Positions 32,819 to 42,360 of a stretch of DNA of 64,000 bases are shown in pieces. The notes below the pieces were generated by a model. That model was not told the DNA's origin, ran no database searches, and was given only the letters and a program-made list of their open reading frames with translations. The stretch's first letter is position 1. The number at the start of each line of letters is the position of its first letter. The position numbers and the translations under genes were made by a program. Source of the DNA: Archaeoglobaceae archaeon (GTDB lineage Archaea; Halobacteriota; Archaeoglobi; Archaeoglobales; Archaeoglobaceae); assembly GCA_026988525.1 (NCBI GenBank), contig JALSLC010000004.1:1-64000 (forward strand), written 5' to 3'.

Positions 32819-34717
32819 ATGTCCTGCATATTTGGTGTAGATATAGTAAAAGGAAGTTTAAGAGGTAAAAGAAGACCAAAGTATGCTGTTTACGTTCTTA
32901 GAAATGAAAAGAACAATCTTGAATTTAAAGAAATTTCTCGAGCCAAACTTTTTAGACTCGTAAAAATGTACTCTCCAAACATTATCGCTATAGATAATAC
33001 ATCAGAGCTTTTTAGCTCAAAGGAGGATTTAATATCCTTTTTAAAGAAATTACCAAACGTAACCTTAGTACAAGTTGCGGGAAAGCATTCTTTACCATAT
33101 CTTGCAAAAAGATTTGGGTTGAAGATAGATATTAAAAAACCAATAGATGAAGCAAAAGTCTGTGCAATACTTGCCAGTTTTGGCGTTGGAGAGGAAGTTT
33201 CAGTATTCTCGGATATAACTACAATAACTATCTCAAGAAATAGAAGTCTTGGAAAAGGGGGCTGGAGTCAGAATAGGTATAGGAGAAGAGTACATTCAGA
33301 AGTTATGAGAGTTTACAAAGAAATAAAGGAAGTTCTTGAAGAAAAAGGATTTGAATACATTGAAGAAATAAAACATGGATATGGTGGGATTTCAAAAGGA
33401 AAAATTACTGTAAAAGCACCGAGAAATGAAATTCCTATAACATCCTTTAGAATGGGTAATGTGCAGGTAAAAGTTGAAGCTGTTGAAAAAGATAGAATTG
33501 AGTATATACCTCTATCTAAGCAAACAACTTACACTATTGTAGGAGTAGATCCGGGAACTACAACAGCAGTAGCTATCTTAGACATAAATGGAAAACTTTT
33601 GGGTGTAAAAAGTAAAAAAGGTTGGAATACTTCCGAAGTAGTAGAGTATATTCTGTCTTTTGGAAAACCAGTAATAATAGCTACAGACAAAAGCAACCCT
33701 CCAGAATTCGTTAGTAAGCTTAAAGCAAGTTTCAATGCTGTAATATATACTCCAAAAGAAGATACAAGTGTAGAAAAAAAGAAAAGTCTTGTTATACCAT
33801 TCAAAAGCTTAATATCTAACGATCATGAGAGAGATGCTCTTTCAGCGGCAATTGATGCATACAACAACCATAAAAACAAACTTATTAATGTGGAAAAGAA
33901 AGTTCCACCGGGAATGGATGTAGATGCTGTAAAAGCTGGCATTCTAAAAGGTTTAACTTTGAAAGAACTTATAGATAAAAAAATTGAAAGTAAGCGTGAG
34001 AAACATAAGCCTACAGTAGTTAAAACTGTTGTAAATGAAAAAGATTACAAAACAGAAGAAGTGCTAAAAGAATTGGAGATTGAAAATAGAATTCTCAAAA
34101 AAGAAGTTAAAGATCTTAGAGATACAGTTGAGAGATTAAGAAGCAAAATAGTTTCTTTATCAAAAGATGAACACGAAAGAATTAGAAGGGATAACTATAT
34201 CAGATCTCTTGAAATGGAAATTTTAGAATTAAAGAAAATTTTAAAAGATAAAGATAAAATTATAAAAGAATTAAAAGAAAAAGTCGAAGCTTTGAAATCG
34301 ATGAAAATACTCGAATTCACTGGGTGGAAGAGTGTAAAATTGCTTGAAAGCTTCACGAGAAACGAAATCGAAAAACTTGAAAAAGAAATGGGTATCAACG
34401 AGGGAGATGTTATATACATTGTCTCCCCCGATGGTGGAGGTAAATCTCAGGCAGAATACTTATGTTCAAAAAAGATTAAGGCAATAATTACAGATTCTGG
34501 AAAAATGGCACATACGGCGATAAATGTTTTTAAAGAAAATGAAATCCCTATAATAGATAAGAGTGAAATTAGTGTTAAAGTTGCAGAATATTTTGCTATG
34601 GTAAATATAAAAGAGTTTGACAAAAAGTATATGGAAAAATTAGAGGAGTTAAAGAGTGATAAAGTTGAGAATTTGGAGAAAATTATAATTGAATATAGAA
34701 ATAGGTTCAAAATCTAA
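32819..34717 (+). CDS. DUF460 protein with RNase H-like fold and coiled coil
   Basis: A 632-residue protein of the archaeal DUF460 family. Residues about 1-230 form an N-terminal domain. A RNase H/RuvC-like domain follows, starting at IVGVDPGTTTAVAILD and including ATDKSNPPEF and NDHERDALSAAIDAY, whose acidic residues suggest a metal-dependent nuclease-like fold. Next comes a coiled coil (about 400-500), then a C-terminal domain with VIYIVSPDGGGKSQAEYL. Function is unproven; a role in nucleic acid processing is inferred from the fold. Start ATG 32819. Confidence 0.82.
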   Translation: MSCIFGVDIVKGSLRGKRRPKYAVYVLRNEKNNLEFKEISRAKLFRLVKMYSPNIIAIDNTSELFSSKEDLISFLKKLPNVTLVQVAGKHSLPYLAKRFGLKIDIKKPIDEAKVCAILASFGVGEEVSVFSDITTITISRNRSLGKGGWSQNRYRRRVHSEVMRVYKEIKEVLEEKGFEYIEEIKHGYGGISKGKITVKAPRNEIPITSFRMGNVQVKVEAVEKDRIEYIPLSKQTTYTIVGVDPGTTTAVAILDINGKLLGVKSKKGWNTSEVVEYILSFGKPVIIATDKSNPPEFVSKLKASFNAVIYTPKEDTSVEKKKSLVIPFKSLISNDHERDALSAAIDAYNNHKNKLINVEKKVPPGMDVDAVKAGILKGLTLKELIDKKIESKREKHKPTVVKTVVNEKDYKTEEVLKELEIENRILKKEVKDLRDTVERLRSKIVSLSKDEHERIRRDNYIRSLEMEILELKKILKDKDKIIKELKEKVEALKSMKILEFTGWKSVKLLESFTRNEIEKLEKEMGINEGDVIYIVSPDGGGKSQAEYLCSKKIKAIITDSGKMAHTAINVFKENEIPIIDKSEISVKVAEYFAMVNIKEFDKKYMEKLEELKSDKVENLEKIIIEYRNRFKI

Positions 34718-34722
34718 AAACA

Positions 34723-35028
34723 TCAGCACTCTTTTGTTTTTATCAAAAATCTTTTAAAAGTTGTTGAAGTTAGAGCAATACACCAGTTTTTAACTATATT
34801 AATATCGGAGTCGTTTCTGGAATATAGAATCCCATTCTTAGTTAGTATTACTACTTCTTCTCCATTTTCTTTCAATAATATTTTATTCTTTAGAATTTCC
34901 AGTGTGTATGGTGGATCATATATTACAAATGAATCGCCTTCCCATTTGCCTGTACTTATAACCTTAGATATTTGCTTGATTGAGGATAGTATTTTTTCGC
35001 ACATTTTTTCCAGATTATCTTGAGTCAT
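34723..35028 (-). CDS. Hypothetical protein
   Basis: A 101-residue protein with a helical start (MTQDNLEKMCEKILSSIKQ) followed by beta strands and two C-terminal cysteines. No family recognised. It is divergent from the thermosome gene and convergent with the DUF460 gene. ATG at 35028. Confidence 0.55.
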   Translation of the reverse strand: MTQDNLEKMCEKILSSIKQISKVISTGKWEGDSFVIYDPPYTLEILKNKILLKENGEEVVILTKNGILYSRNDSDINIVKNWCIALTSTTFKRFLIKTKEC

Positions 35029-35073
35029 GTTTATCCTTAGATTCTCTTGCTTTTTGAATTTTTTACCAAAAAA

Positions 35074-35082
35074 CTTATATAG
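35074..35082 (+). promoter_or_regulatory. TATA box of the thermosome gene
   Basis: CTTATATAG preceded by the A-rich BRE-like CCAAAAAA lies about 70 bases before the start codon. This predicts a transcription start near 35104-35108, just before the palindrome at 35109. Confidence 0.6.
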
Positions 35083-35108
35083 AACTACAACTCCATAAAA
35101 AATTGTAA

Positions 35109-35125
35109 TTCCTGATAATCAGGAA
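35109..35125. promoter_or_regulatory. Perfect 17-base palindrome, probable heat-shock operator
   Basis: TTCCTGAT-A-ATCAGGAA is a perfect inverted repeat. It lies right after the predicted transcription start of the thermosome gene, a usual place for archaeal repressors that block polymerase. It does not match the CTAAC-N5-GTTAG site described for Archaeoglobus HSR1 nor, as I recall it, the Phr site of Pyrococcus. Confidence 0.6.
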
Positions 35126-35146
35126 GTAAAATAGGGGGTGAAAAAT

Positions 35147-36778
35147 ATGGCAACTTTGCAGGGGCAGCCTGTATTAATTTTGAAGGAAGGAACTCAGAGA
35201 ACTGTTGGTAGAGATGCCCAAAGACTAAACATAATGGCTGCAAGAGTTATTGCTGAGGCTGTAAGAACAACTCTTGGTCCAAAGGGAATGGACAAAATGC
35301 TCGTTGACAGTTTGGGAGATGTAGTAATAACAAACGATGGAGTTACAATTCTTAAAGAAATGGATGTTGAACACCCAGCAGCAAAGATGATAATTGAAGT
35401 TGCAAAGACTCAGGAAGATGAGGTTGGAGATGGAACAACTACTGCAGTCGTTCTTGCTGGAGAACTACTCAAAAGAGCTGAGGAATTGTTAGATCAGGAT
35501 ATTCATCCAAGTGTAATTGCAAGAGGTTACAGACTTGCCTGCGAGAAAGCAATGGAAATATTAAATGATATAGCCATTGGAATTGATGTTAATGATGAGG
35601 AAATACTTAAGAAGGTTGCAGCTACTGCTATAACTGGCAAACACGCTGAATATGCTGTTAATCATTTGAGTAAAATTGTAGTTGATGCAGTAAGGAAAGT
35701 GGCTGAAAAGAAGGGTGAAGGTTACTACGTCGATGATGATGCTATAAAGCTTGAGAAGAAACAGGGCGGAAGTGTTGAGGACACCGAACTAATAGATGGT
35801 ATTGTTCTCGACAAAGAAGTTGTACACCCCGGAATGCCAAAGAGAGTAGAGAACGCAAAGATTGCTGTGTTAAAAGCAGCTCTTGAAGTTAAAGAAACTG
35901 AAACTGATGCCGAAATAAGAATAACTGACCCAGAAATGCTACAGAAATTCATAGAGCAGGAAGAGAAGATGTTGAAAGAAATGGTAGATAAAATAGTAAA
36001 CGCTGGTGCTAACGTAGTCTTCTGCCAGAAGGGTATTGATGACTTAGCTCAATACTACTTAGCCAAAGCTGGAATTCTTGCAGTTAGAAGAGTCAAACAA
36101 AGCGACATAGAAAAAATAGCTAAGGCTACTGGAGCAAAGATATTAACAGACTTAAGAGACATTAAGCCAGAAGACTTAGGTGAAGCAGAATTAGTTGAGG
36201 AAAGAAAAGTTGGCGATGAAAAGATGGTATTTGTCACTGGTTGCAAGAATCCAAAGGCAGTAACCATACTCGTTAGAGGTGGAACTGAGCACATTGTGGA
36301 AGAGATTGCAAGAGGAATAGAGGATGCAGTAAGAGTTGTTGGAGTTGCAATTGAAGACGGAAAAGTAGTGGCTGGCGGTGGAGCTCCAGAAATCGAAATA
36401 AGCTTGAGACTAAAGCAGTGGGCACCAACATTGGGAGGAAGAGAACAGCTTGCAGCTGAAGCATTTGCAAACTCTCTCGAAATAATACCTAAGACTTTGG
36501 CAGAGAACGCTGGAATCGATCCAATAGATATACTTGTTGAACTCAAAGCAGCTCACGAAAAAGGCGAGAAGTACGCTGGTGTTGACGTAGAAACAGGCAA
36601 AGTCGTTGACATGAAAGAAATGGGTGTCTTAGAGCCACTTAGAGTTAAGACTCATGCCATAGAATCTGCTACTGAAGTAGCAATAATGATACTTAGAATT
36701 GACGATGTCATAGCAGCTAAGGGAATGGAGAAGACAAAGAAGACTGGATTTGAGGGAATGGGAGAACCTGAATTCTAA
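35147..36778 (+). CDS. Thermosome subunit (group II chaperonin)
   Basis: A 543-residue archaeal chaperonin subunit that folds proteins in a two-ring cage. Motifs: [35 protein letters not shown] (ATP site with catalytic Asp), [11 protein letters not shown] and [12 protein letters not shown]. The start is ATG 35147 after GGGGGTGA. The C-terminus ends in EGMGEPEF, without the Gly-Gly-Met repeats of many homologues. It is monocistronic with its own TATA box and palindrome. Confidence 0.97.
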   Translation: MATLQGQPVLILKEGTQRTVGRDAQRLNIMAARVIAEAVRTTLGPKGMDKMLVDSLGDVVITNDGVTILKEMDVEHPAAKMIIEVAKTQEDEVGDGTTTAVVLAGELLKRAEELLDQDIHPSVIARGYRLACEKAMEILNDIAIGIDVNDEEILKKVAATAITGKHAEYAVNHLSKIVVDAVRKVAEKKGEGYYVDDDAIKLEKKQGGSVEDTELIDGIVLDKEVVHPGMPKRVENAKIAVLKAALEVKETETDAEIRITDPEMLQKFIEQEEKMLKEMVDKIVNAGANVVFCQKGIDDLAQYYLAKAGILAVRRVKQSDIEKIAKATGAKILTDLRDIKPEDLGEAELVEERKVGDEKMVFVTGCKNPKAVTILVRGGTEHIVEEIARGIEDAVRVVGVAIEDGKVVAGGGAPEIEISLRLKQWAPTLGGREQLAAEAFANSLEIIPKTLAENAGIDPIDILVELKAAHEKGEKYAGVDVETGKVVDMKEMGVLEPLRVKTHAIESATEVAIMILRIDDVIAAKGMEKTKKTGFEGMGEPEF

Positions 36779-36871
36779 ATTAATTTCAAATTTTTTAAAT
36801 TTAATTTTCTGTTGTTGTATATAATATTTTTAGTTACTTTTTTGAGTCATAAACTATTACTAAAACTTAAG

Positions 36872-36905
36872 ATATTTATTTTTAATTTACATATTTATTT
36901 TTAAT
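36872..36905. repeat. Two direct copies of a 15-base AT-rich unit
   Basis: ATATTTATTTTTAAT occurs twice with a four-base spacer (19-base period) between the thermosome stop and the PAC2 gene. The 175-base gap holds no open frame. The units may be a terminator for the thermosome transcript or part of the next promoter. Confidence 0.45.
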
Positions 36906-36953
36906 CGCTTAAATCTTGAAAAAATTAAAAAACTACTTGAGCATACTATATGC

Positions 36954-37682
36954 ATGATACCAGTCAGTATAGATCTTTTAAAAGAACCAGATATAAAAGC
37001 TCCTATAGTCCTTACAAGTTTTCCCGGAATAGGTCTTGTTGGCACTATTTTAGCAGCACATTACATAATGGAGTTAAAACCAGAACAAATTGGAATTATA
37101 TCTTCAGATGTGTTACCACCAATTGCCACTCTTTCAGATGGGATTATAACACCACCTGTAAGAATATATCAAATACCAGAAATGGAAGCTATTTTAATTC
37201 ATTCGGATGTACCTATTCCCCCAGAACTCGCAAATAGGATGAGCAGGTTAATTGTAGAGTGGTGCAAAGATATGGGTGCAAAAAGAATAATATCTGTAGC
37301 TGGAATAACAACTTTTGAAAATAAAAAGAGAGTTTTTGGTGCTGCTACATGTAAAGATTTGCTTGAGGAAATAAAAGATAAAGTTGAAGTTTTTAAGAGT
37401 GGGACTATTTCGGGAATTGCCGGCTCTCTTATGAATGAGTGTGTGGCAAAAAACTTTCCGGGTATGGCTCTTCTTGGAGAAACAATGGGATTTAATCCAG
37501 ATCCAAGAGCAGCAGCGGAAGTAGCTAAGGTTTTAAACGAATTGTTCGGTTGGAATGTTAGTATTGAAAAGTTGATAAAAGAGGCTGAAATCATTGAAGC
37601 TCAGATGCAAAAACTTGCGGAACAAACGAAAATGCAAGAAAGCAAGAGTAGAGAAGAAAAAGAATTACCCATGTTTGGATGA
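36954..37682 (+). CDS. PAC2-family proteasome assembly chaperone homologue
   Basis: A 242-residue protein of the PAC2 family (DUF75), related to eukaryotic PAC2 and archaeal PbaB. The N-terminal APIVLTSFPGIGLVGTI and SDVLPPIATL segments are typical, then SVAGITTFE, SGTISGIAGSLMNE and ALLGETMGFNPDPRAA. The C-terminal tail is a charged helix with Gln and Glu. It should help assemble the 20S proteasome or a related complex. The DUF473 gene follows 11 bases later, so they are likely co-transcribed. Confidence 0.88.
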   Translation: MIPVSIDLLKEPDIKAPIVLTSFPGIGLVGTILAAHYIMELKPEQIGIISSDVLPPIATLSDGIITPPVRIYQIPEMEAILIHSDVPIPPELANRMSRLIVEWCKDMGAKRIISVAGITTFENKKRVFGAATCKDLLEEIKDKVEVFKSGTISGIAGSLMNECVAKNFPGMALLGETMGFNPDPRAAAEVAKVLNELFGWNVSIEKLIKEAEIIEAQMQKLAEQTKMQESKSREEKELPMFG

Positions 37683-37693
37683 GGTGATGGTAT

Positions 37694-38095
37694 ATGAATG
37701 AAAAATTAAGATGTCTCGTTTTAACGGGCATATCTAAAAGCACTCTTGATGCTTTACTTAAAAGAGAAATTAGAAGCATTGAACTTAGAAGTGCGCACAA
37801 CGTTGTTACAGCACTTAAAGCAGAAGTTGGCAGTTATGTTCTCTTAACACCAGCGAGATTGAATGATTTGGATAAAGGTATAACGGGAATTGTAGCTGAA
37901 GTAATGGGCAAAGAAGTAATGTCTCATTCGCTGTTTTTTGCATCTAATAGCTATTTTGAGGAGTGTGAAATGACTGCAGTAAGGTTAATTCTAAAACCTA
38001 AGGGATTTGGTAGAGTGATATCCATATCAAATCCCGGTATTTTGGATATTAGAGAGGCTGAAGTTGTTTGCATTACTCATTTTGACGCTGGATAA
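37694..38095 (+). CDS. DUF473 protein
   Basis: A 133-residue archaeal protein matching the DUF473 family by its pattern: LTGISKSTLDALL, IELRSAHN, GSYVLLTP, GITGIVAEVMGKEV and MTAVRLILKPKGFGRV. It is beta-rich and probably cytosolic. Function unknown. GAGGTGATGGTAT precedes ATG 37694. The last 23 bases overlap the convergent sua5 gene. Confidence 0.8.
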   Translation: MNEKLRCLVLTGISKSTLDALLKREIRSIELRSAHNVVTALKAEVGSYVLLTPARLNDLDKGITGIVAEVMGKEVMSHSLFFASNSYFEECEMTAVRLILKPKGFGRVISISNPGILDIREAEVVCITHFDAG

Positions 38096-39032
38096 ATTTT
38101 TCACTTGTTGATTTAGCCTCTCTTAACCTCTCCATAATTGCTTTACCAACTCCCCTTTCTTCTACTTTTTGAAAAATAACTACATCCAAATCAAGCTTAT
38201 TTATTTCTCTCATTATCAAAAATAATTTTTTGGAATAGTCTTTTTCAGTAACTGAAAATGTTTTAACGTTAGATTTTAATTTTTCTATAATTTCAGGGAA
38301 TGCACAAACTCCAATTTTACTACCTTTTAAACTTTCAACTATTTCTGGAATTTCATCTTTTTCTGCTATAATTATTTTTGCTTTTATGTTATAGTGCCCA
38401 CTTCTGTTTTCGATTTTAACTTTACCGACTATTTTTTCAATCTCCTCTACGCTAATTGCACCAACTCTTAGTATTCTTGCTGGTTTCTTAGTTAAATCTA
38501 TGACAGTTGATTCTATACCAACTTCAGTTTCTCCACCATTCACCACAGCATCTATTTCATCTTTGAATTCTTCAATTACATCTTCTGCCTTAGTTGGGCT
38601 TATACCTCCAGTTTTGTTGGCTGAAGGTGCAGCAACTAACGTTTGGCTTAGTTCAATTAATTTTAAGGCTATACTGTTAGCTGGCATTCTTATAGCTATC
38701 TTATTACTACCTCCCGATGTTATATCAGGAACGCATGCCTTTTTTTCAAGAACTATTGTTAATGGTCCGGGAAAAAATTCATCCATAAGTTTTTTTGCAA
38801 GTTTATTTACTTCTGCCACCTCATAAGCCTGAGAAATATCGTAAATATGCAGTGTTACAGGTCTATTTGGAGGCCTACCTTTAACTTTAAATAAACGTTT
38901 AACAGCTTTTTCATTTAATCCATCACAACCAAGACCATAAACAGTTTCAGTTGGAAAGGCAACTAATCCTCCTTTTTTTATTATTTCTGCAGCTTTTTTC
39001 AAGCTTTTTTCGTCAATACTTAGTATTTCCAT
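38073..39032 (-). CDS. L-threonylcarbamoyladenylate synthase Sua5
   Basis: A 319-residue protein with the YrdC domain (ARGs: GGLVAFPTETVYGLGCDGLN broken at 20, FKVKGRPPNRPVTLH, APSANKTGGISPT, ESTVIDL) and the C-terminal Sua5 domain (from about 225). It makes threonylcarbamoyl-AMP for t6A37 of ANN-decoding tRNAs. Length fits the two-domain form. Start at ATG 39032. Confidence 0.92.
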   Translation of the reverse strand: MEILSIDEKSLKKAAEIIKKGGLVAFPTETVYGLGCDGLNEKAVKRLFKVKGRPPNRPVTLHIYDISQAYEVAEVNKLAKKLMDEFFPGPLTIVLEKKACVPDITSGGSNKIAIRMPANSIALKLIELSQTLVAAPSANKTGGISPTKAEDVIEEFKDEIDAVVNGGETEVGIESTVIDLTKKPARILRVGAISVEEIEKIVGKVKIENRSGHYNIKAKIIIAEKDEIPEIVESLKGSKIGVCAFPEIIEKLKSNVKTFSVTEKDYSKKLFLIMREINKLDLDVVIFQKVEERGVGKAIMERLREAKSTSEKFIQRQNE

Positions 39033-39086
39033 ATATGTCTTTTAAAAACCAAAGATATTTAAAAATTGTATTAGATTCCTTAGTGT

Positions 39087-39533
39087 ATGTTGAGGATGAT
39101 AATAGCAGCGGCTTTTAAAGCAAAAGGAAAAAGGAGCATGTCAAAATCTGAGTTAACTTACTTTATGTCCTTTGACTTAAAGTGGTTCTCTCACGATAGC
39201 AGTAGGATGGTTATAAAAAAAGCAATAGAAAAGGGATTGTTGGTTGAAGAGGGAGACGAACTTAAACCAACGTTTGATATAACTTCAATAGAGATACCCG
39301 TTAATTTTAAACCAGATCTAAGTGCAATTGAATCCTCCACTTTTGAGGAGATAATCGAAGAAATAACTCTAAAGACAGGAATGGATAAAAAAGAAGTAAT
39401 ATCTGAAGTTAACATACTACAAGAAAAACTTGGAGGATTAGTTGATGTTGAAATTGTAGCTTTAATAATTGCAAAAAAATATGGTGTCGATGTTGAAAAA
39501 TACATTGAGGATGTTGAAAAAGAAGTACTATGA
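39087..39533 (+). CDS. DUF2240 protein
   Basis: A 148-residue archaeal protein of the DUF2240 type: AAAFKAKGKRSMSKSELTYF and KWFSHDSSRMVIKKAIEKGL at the N-terminus, which look like a winged-helix fold, and an acidic C-terminal helical part. Function unknown. The stop overlaps the next start as ATGA, so it is translated together with the phosphoesterase. This pairing suggests a shared process, perhaps in nucleic acid metabolism. Confidence 0.78.
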   Translation: MLRMIIAAAFKAKGKRSMSKSELTYFMSFDLKWFSHDSSRMVIKKAIEKGLLVEEGDELKPTFDITSIEIPVNFKPDLSAIESSTFEEIIEEITLKTGMDKKEVISEVNILQEKLGGLVDVEIVALIIAKKYGVDVEKYIEDVEKEVL

Positions 39534-40147
39534 GAATTTTAAAAGTTCTTAATAAACCAGCTTTATTAATATCGGGTAGAAAAAAATTATTAGTTGTTTC
39601 AGATTTGCATATCGGGTTGGGAGGATACTTTGATCTAAGATTAGTAGATTCATTAAAAGATCTATTTTATAAGTGTGATGCTGATGAATTGGTAATCGCT
39701 GGAGACTTTAAGCACTATATATCTTCAAAAAAAGGTGCTGAGGTATTTAATACTCTTAGAAGAGATCTGGAAGTTGTTCTTGTAAAAGGAAATCATGATG
39801 GATTGTTAGATGGATTAAGAGAGTATGAAGTTGGCGATATATGTATAATCCATGGTCATTTAAAGCCCACATCCTCTAAGAAAAAACTTGTAATGGGTCA
39901 TGCACATCCAGCTATCCTTATAAGGCATGGGGCTGGAGGTATAAAAGAGAGAGTTTGGTTGGAGGGTGAAGCTGAAATTAATGGTATCAAAAGACAAATT
40001 ACGGTAATTCCAGCTTTCAATGAGGTTTGTGCTTCCACATCACTAAACGTTGAAAAAGCACCGGGAATTTTGAAAAAAGTAGATATATCTCATTTTATAG
40101 CTACTATGCTCGATGGAACTTTTCTTGGAGAGATAAGTAATATATAG
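39530..40147 (+). CDS. Archaeal metallophosphoesterase (MJ0037-like)
   Basis: A 205-residue calcineurin-like enzyme. Metal ligands: VSDLHIGLG, AGDFKHY, KGNHDG and the pair HGH and MGHAHPAI. Family members are often annotated as exonuclease-like phosphoesterases; the substrate is unknown. It overlaps the DUF2240 gene by four bases. Confidence 0.87.
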   Translation: MRILKVLNKPALLISGRKKLLVVSDLHIGLGGYFDLRLVDSLKDLFYKCDADELVIAGDFKHYISSKKGAEVFNTLRRDLEVVLVKGNHDGLLDGLREYEVGDICIIHGHLKPTSSKKKLVMGHAHPAILIRHGAGGIKERVWLEGEAEINGIKRQITVIPAFNEVCASTSLNVEKAPGILKKVDISHFIATMLDGTFLGEISNI

Positions 40148-40148
40148 T

Positions 40149-40928
40149 TTAGTTTACTGCAACCCAACCTCCATTTTTCCAGATTTCTATTTTACCCCCT
40201 TCTCTTCTACCGAAAGATAGAACATTGCCCTTAATTTTTATTGTACCTGCTTTCATGTTTATACCTACGTATTCGCCTGCATCACCAAAAACAACTATTT
40301 TTCCACCTCTCATACTCTCACCAACTCTCCACCCCACATCTCCTTTTATTATTATCTCTCCTCCTTTCATATCCTTTCCAATACAATCTCCAGTATATCC
40401 AACAACGACAATTTTTCCACCTCTCATCCCTTCTCCTACGTATCCACCTGCGTAGCCCTTTATAATTATCTCACCCTCACTGTGCCTATATCCGAAACCC
40501 CATCTAAATCCAACTCTACTTCTTGCTATGAGTTTTGGCAATCTTATTTCAATATTTAGCTTTCTTTTACCTATTACATCATGATATAAACCAGAAATAA
40601 AATATCCGAGGTAATTTTCATAGAATTGATGACAGAGGATTGTTTTTATTTCACCAATCATCTCTTCATATGCAGGATAAACTGAGAAATTTACAAGTTT
40701 TTCAACCTCCCTTAAAGTTAAGGAGTACTCATTTCTTACTTTTCTGCCATATTCAAACGCTTTTTTTGGTTCAAGTTGAAATTCTCCTTTCACTTCTTTT
40801 TTTAAATAATCAACTACCAATTTTTTTAGATCTTCTTCACTTCTTTCAATTATTTTGATTTTTATGTCTTTTTTATTATCTCCTTTAATTCCAAACAATT
40901 CTTCTAATTCTTCTTTTTTCATTTTCAT
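40149..40928 (-). CDS. GXGXG-repeat protein (FwdC/GltB-like beta-helix) of unknown function
   Basis: About 259 residues. The C-terminal half (from about 135) is a right-handed beta-helix built of GXGXG repeats: GEIIIKGYAGGYVGEGMRGG and four similar turns, each ending near a MRGG/MKGG corner. This fold occurs in formylmethanofuran dehydrogenase subunit C and the glutamate synthase C-terminal domain. The N-terminal half is helical and unrelated to FwdC. No partner subunits of those enzymes are nearby. It shares a TGATG junction with the vWA gene, so the pair is co-translated. The start could also be ATG 40922. Confidence 0.7.
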   Translation of the reverse strand: MKMKKEELEELFGIKGDNKKDIKIKIIERSEEDLKKLVVDYLKKEVKGEFQLEPKKAFEYGRKVRNEYSLTLREVEKLVNFSVYPAYEEMIGEIKTILCHQFYENYLGYFISGLYHDVIGKRKLNIEIRLPKLIARSRVGFRWGFGYRHSEGEIIIKGYAGGYVGEGMRGGKIVVVGYTGDCIGKDMKGGEIIIKGDVGWRVGESMRGGKIVVFGDAGEYVGINMKAGTIKIKGNVLSFGRREGGKIEIWKNGGWVAVN

Positions 40929-42328
40929 CACCGTATATTTATTTTTGATATGTCTCTTTCACAACTAACTCTAAAAACTCTTGCATACTCGGAGAGAGAG
41001 GATACATAATTTTCAAAAGTTTTTGAAGCAATCCATACAATGTAGTTTTTGCAACCAAGACCTTTCAACTCCCTCAACATAAATTTAACTTCAGATAAGT
41101 TATCTATTCCAGCATCAGTTATTAAAATTACATCAAATCCTTTTGCATAAGTTTTAGCGTACTCCAAAACTTTTTTTACATTTATTTCAGTACCGCCTCC
41201 CTGATATTCAGCTAAGGCTTTGTAAACTTCCTCTCCTTTTTCTGGTTTTAGTAATTTAGTTTCACCTGAAAAATTGATAACACCTATTCTTCCTCCACTC
41301 TCAATATACTTCCTTGCAATTGCAAAAGCACAAATTATTGCATTACTGCCCTTCTCTGGATCCTCCATACTTCCGGAGGAGTCTATAATAATCAATGCGT
41401 TTTTTCTACTCTTGCCAATACCTTCAAATCCCTCAGGTTTGTATTTTTTAGCTATACTTGGTAGTATCTTACCCATACTTTCTACAGGCGCAAAAAAGTC
41501 AATTCCATCATCTAAGGATAAATCTACGATTGTACCCGGGTAATCTCCTGAAAACACACTTTCCTCTACTTTTAAGCTGTACTTTGCACTCCTCTTTAAG
41601 TACCAGTAAACATCTGCAAGTTTAGACTTTCCTTTTCCTTTGCCAATACCAAAATAATTGGAAATCTCTCTAAATTCATTAATGCCTACTTCTCCAGCCA
41701 CCTCTTCAAGAGCTCTATCCATAGAAGTTATTTTAAGTTCAAAAATTTCTTCTTTATATTCTATTAAACTATTTATTATTTTAGCAAACTTCAATATATT
41801 AATTTTTATGTCTTTTAAATTGGATCTTTCAAAGTTAATTTCTTTCATCTTTTCAACTATGCTTTCAATATCTTCTTCGTATTTAGTATCTGATAGCTTG
41901 AACTTCCTTTCTATGAATGCTTTAACTGCTATGTCAGCTCTATCTTTACAAGTTTCTTTTAGTGCATCTAAAACTTCTAAATGTCCTTTTTTTAACAAAT
42001 ATATTGAACATATAATTGTATCAAAAAGTTCCTTTATTCTCTTCTTTTTTTCAAAATTTCTCAACCAGAAATCTTCCATAAGTGAAGTTTTGAGAGAGTA
42101 TGGATGCCAGATCCATCTCGCTAAAGATAACTTGAACAAACCTTTAAGAGCTATCCTTGAATGATATAGAAACACTTCTTTTCCAACGACAACCTCTGGT
42201 TTTCTATACTTTCCCGAAAAGTTTAGTCTTATTTTGTATCCTTCAACCAATCTAAGTTTAATTGGAGGAAAGTAAAGTTCTCTTCTAACTTCATTAAATA
42301 CATCCATTATCAAATACTTCATCGGCAA
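40928..42328 (-). CDS. von Willebrand A-domain protein
   Basis: A 466-residue cytosolic protein. The N-terminal 290 residues are helical and unassigned. The vWA domain starts at ALIIIDSSGSMEDP with an intact MIDAS (D-x-S-x-S), followed by the MIDAS Thr in GGGTEIN and the Asp in VILITDAGID. Stand-alone vWA proteins often work with MoxR ATPases, but no such ATPase is adjacent; its partner is the GXGXG protein encoded next. Start is one of several Met codons (42328 or 42322). Confidence 0.75.
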   Translation of the reverse strand: MPMKYLIMDVFNEVRRELYFPPIKLRLVEGYKIRLNFSGKYRKPEVVVGKEVFLYHSRIALKGLFKLSLARWIWHPYSLKTSLMEDFWLRNFEKKKRIKELFDTIICSIYLLKKGHLEVLDALKETCKDRADIAVKAFIERKFKLSDTKYEEDIESIVEKMKEINFERSNLKDIKINILKFAKIINSLIEYKEEIFELKITSMDRALEEVAGEVGINEFREISNYFGIGKGKGKSKLADVYWYLKRSAKYSLKVEESVFSGDYPGTIVDLSLDDGIDFFAPVESMGKILPSIAKKYKPEGFEGIGKSRKNALIIIDSSGSMEDPEKGSNAIICAFAIARKYIESGGRIGVINFSGETKLLKPEKGEEVYKALAEYQGGGTEINVKKVLEYAKTYAKGFDVILITDAGIDNLSEVKFMLRELKGLGCKNYIVWIASKTFENYVSSLSEYARVFRVSCERDISKINIR

Positions 42329-42360
42329 AATGTTTTAATTTTTCGAGTGAACTATGAACA

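Noticed and set aside
36055-36546. 163-codon minus-strand frame within the thermosome gene
   Set aside because: It is antisense to a clear, conserved coding region and has no Shine-Dalgarno or recognisable domain.
40225-40465. A tandem repeat or CRISPR-like array
   Set aside because: The periodic DNA reflects the GXGXG protein repeats on the minus strand; unit spacing and sequence vary and there are no spacers.
40149-40928. Formylmethanofuran dehydrogenase subunit C
   Set aside because: Only the GXGXG beta-helix is shared; the N-terminal half differs and no fwd/fmd genes are nearby.
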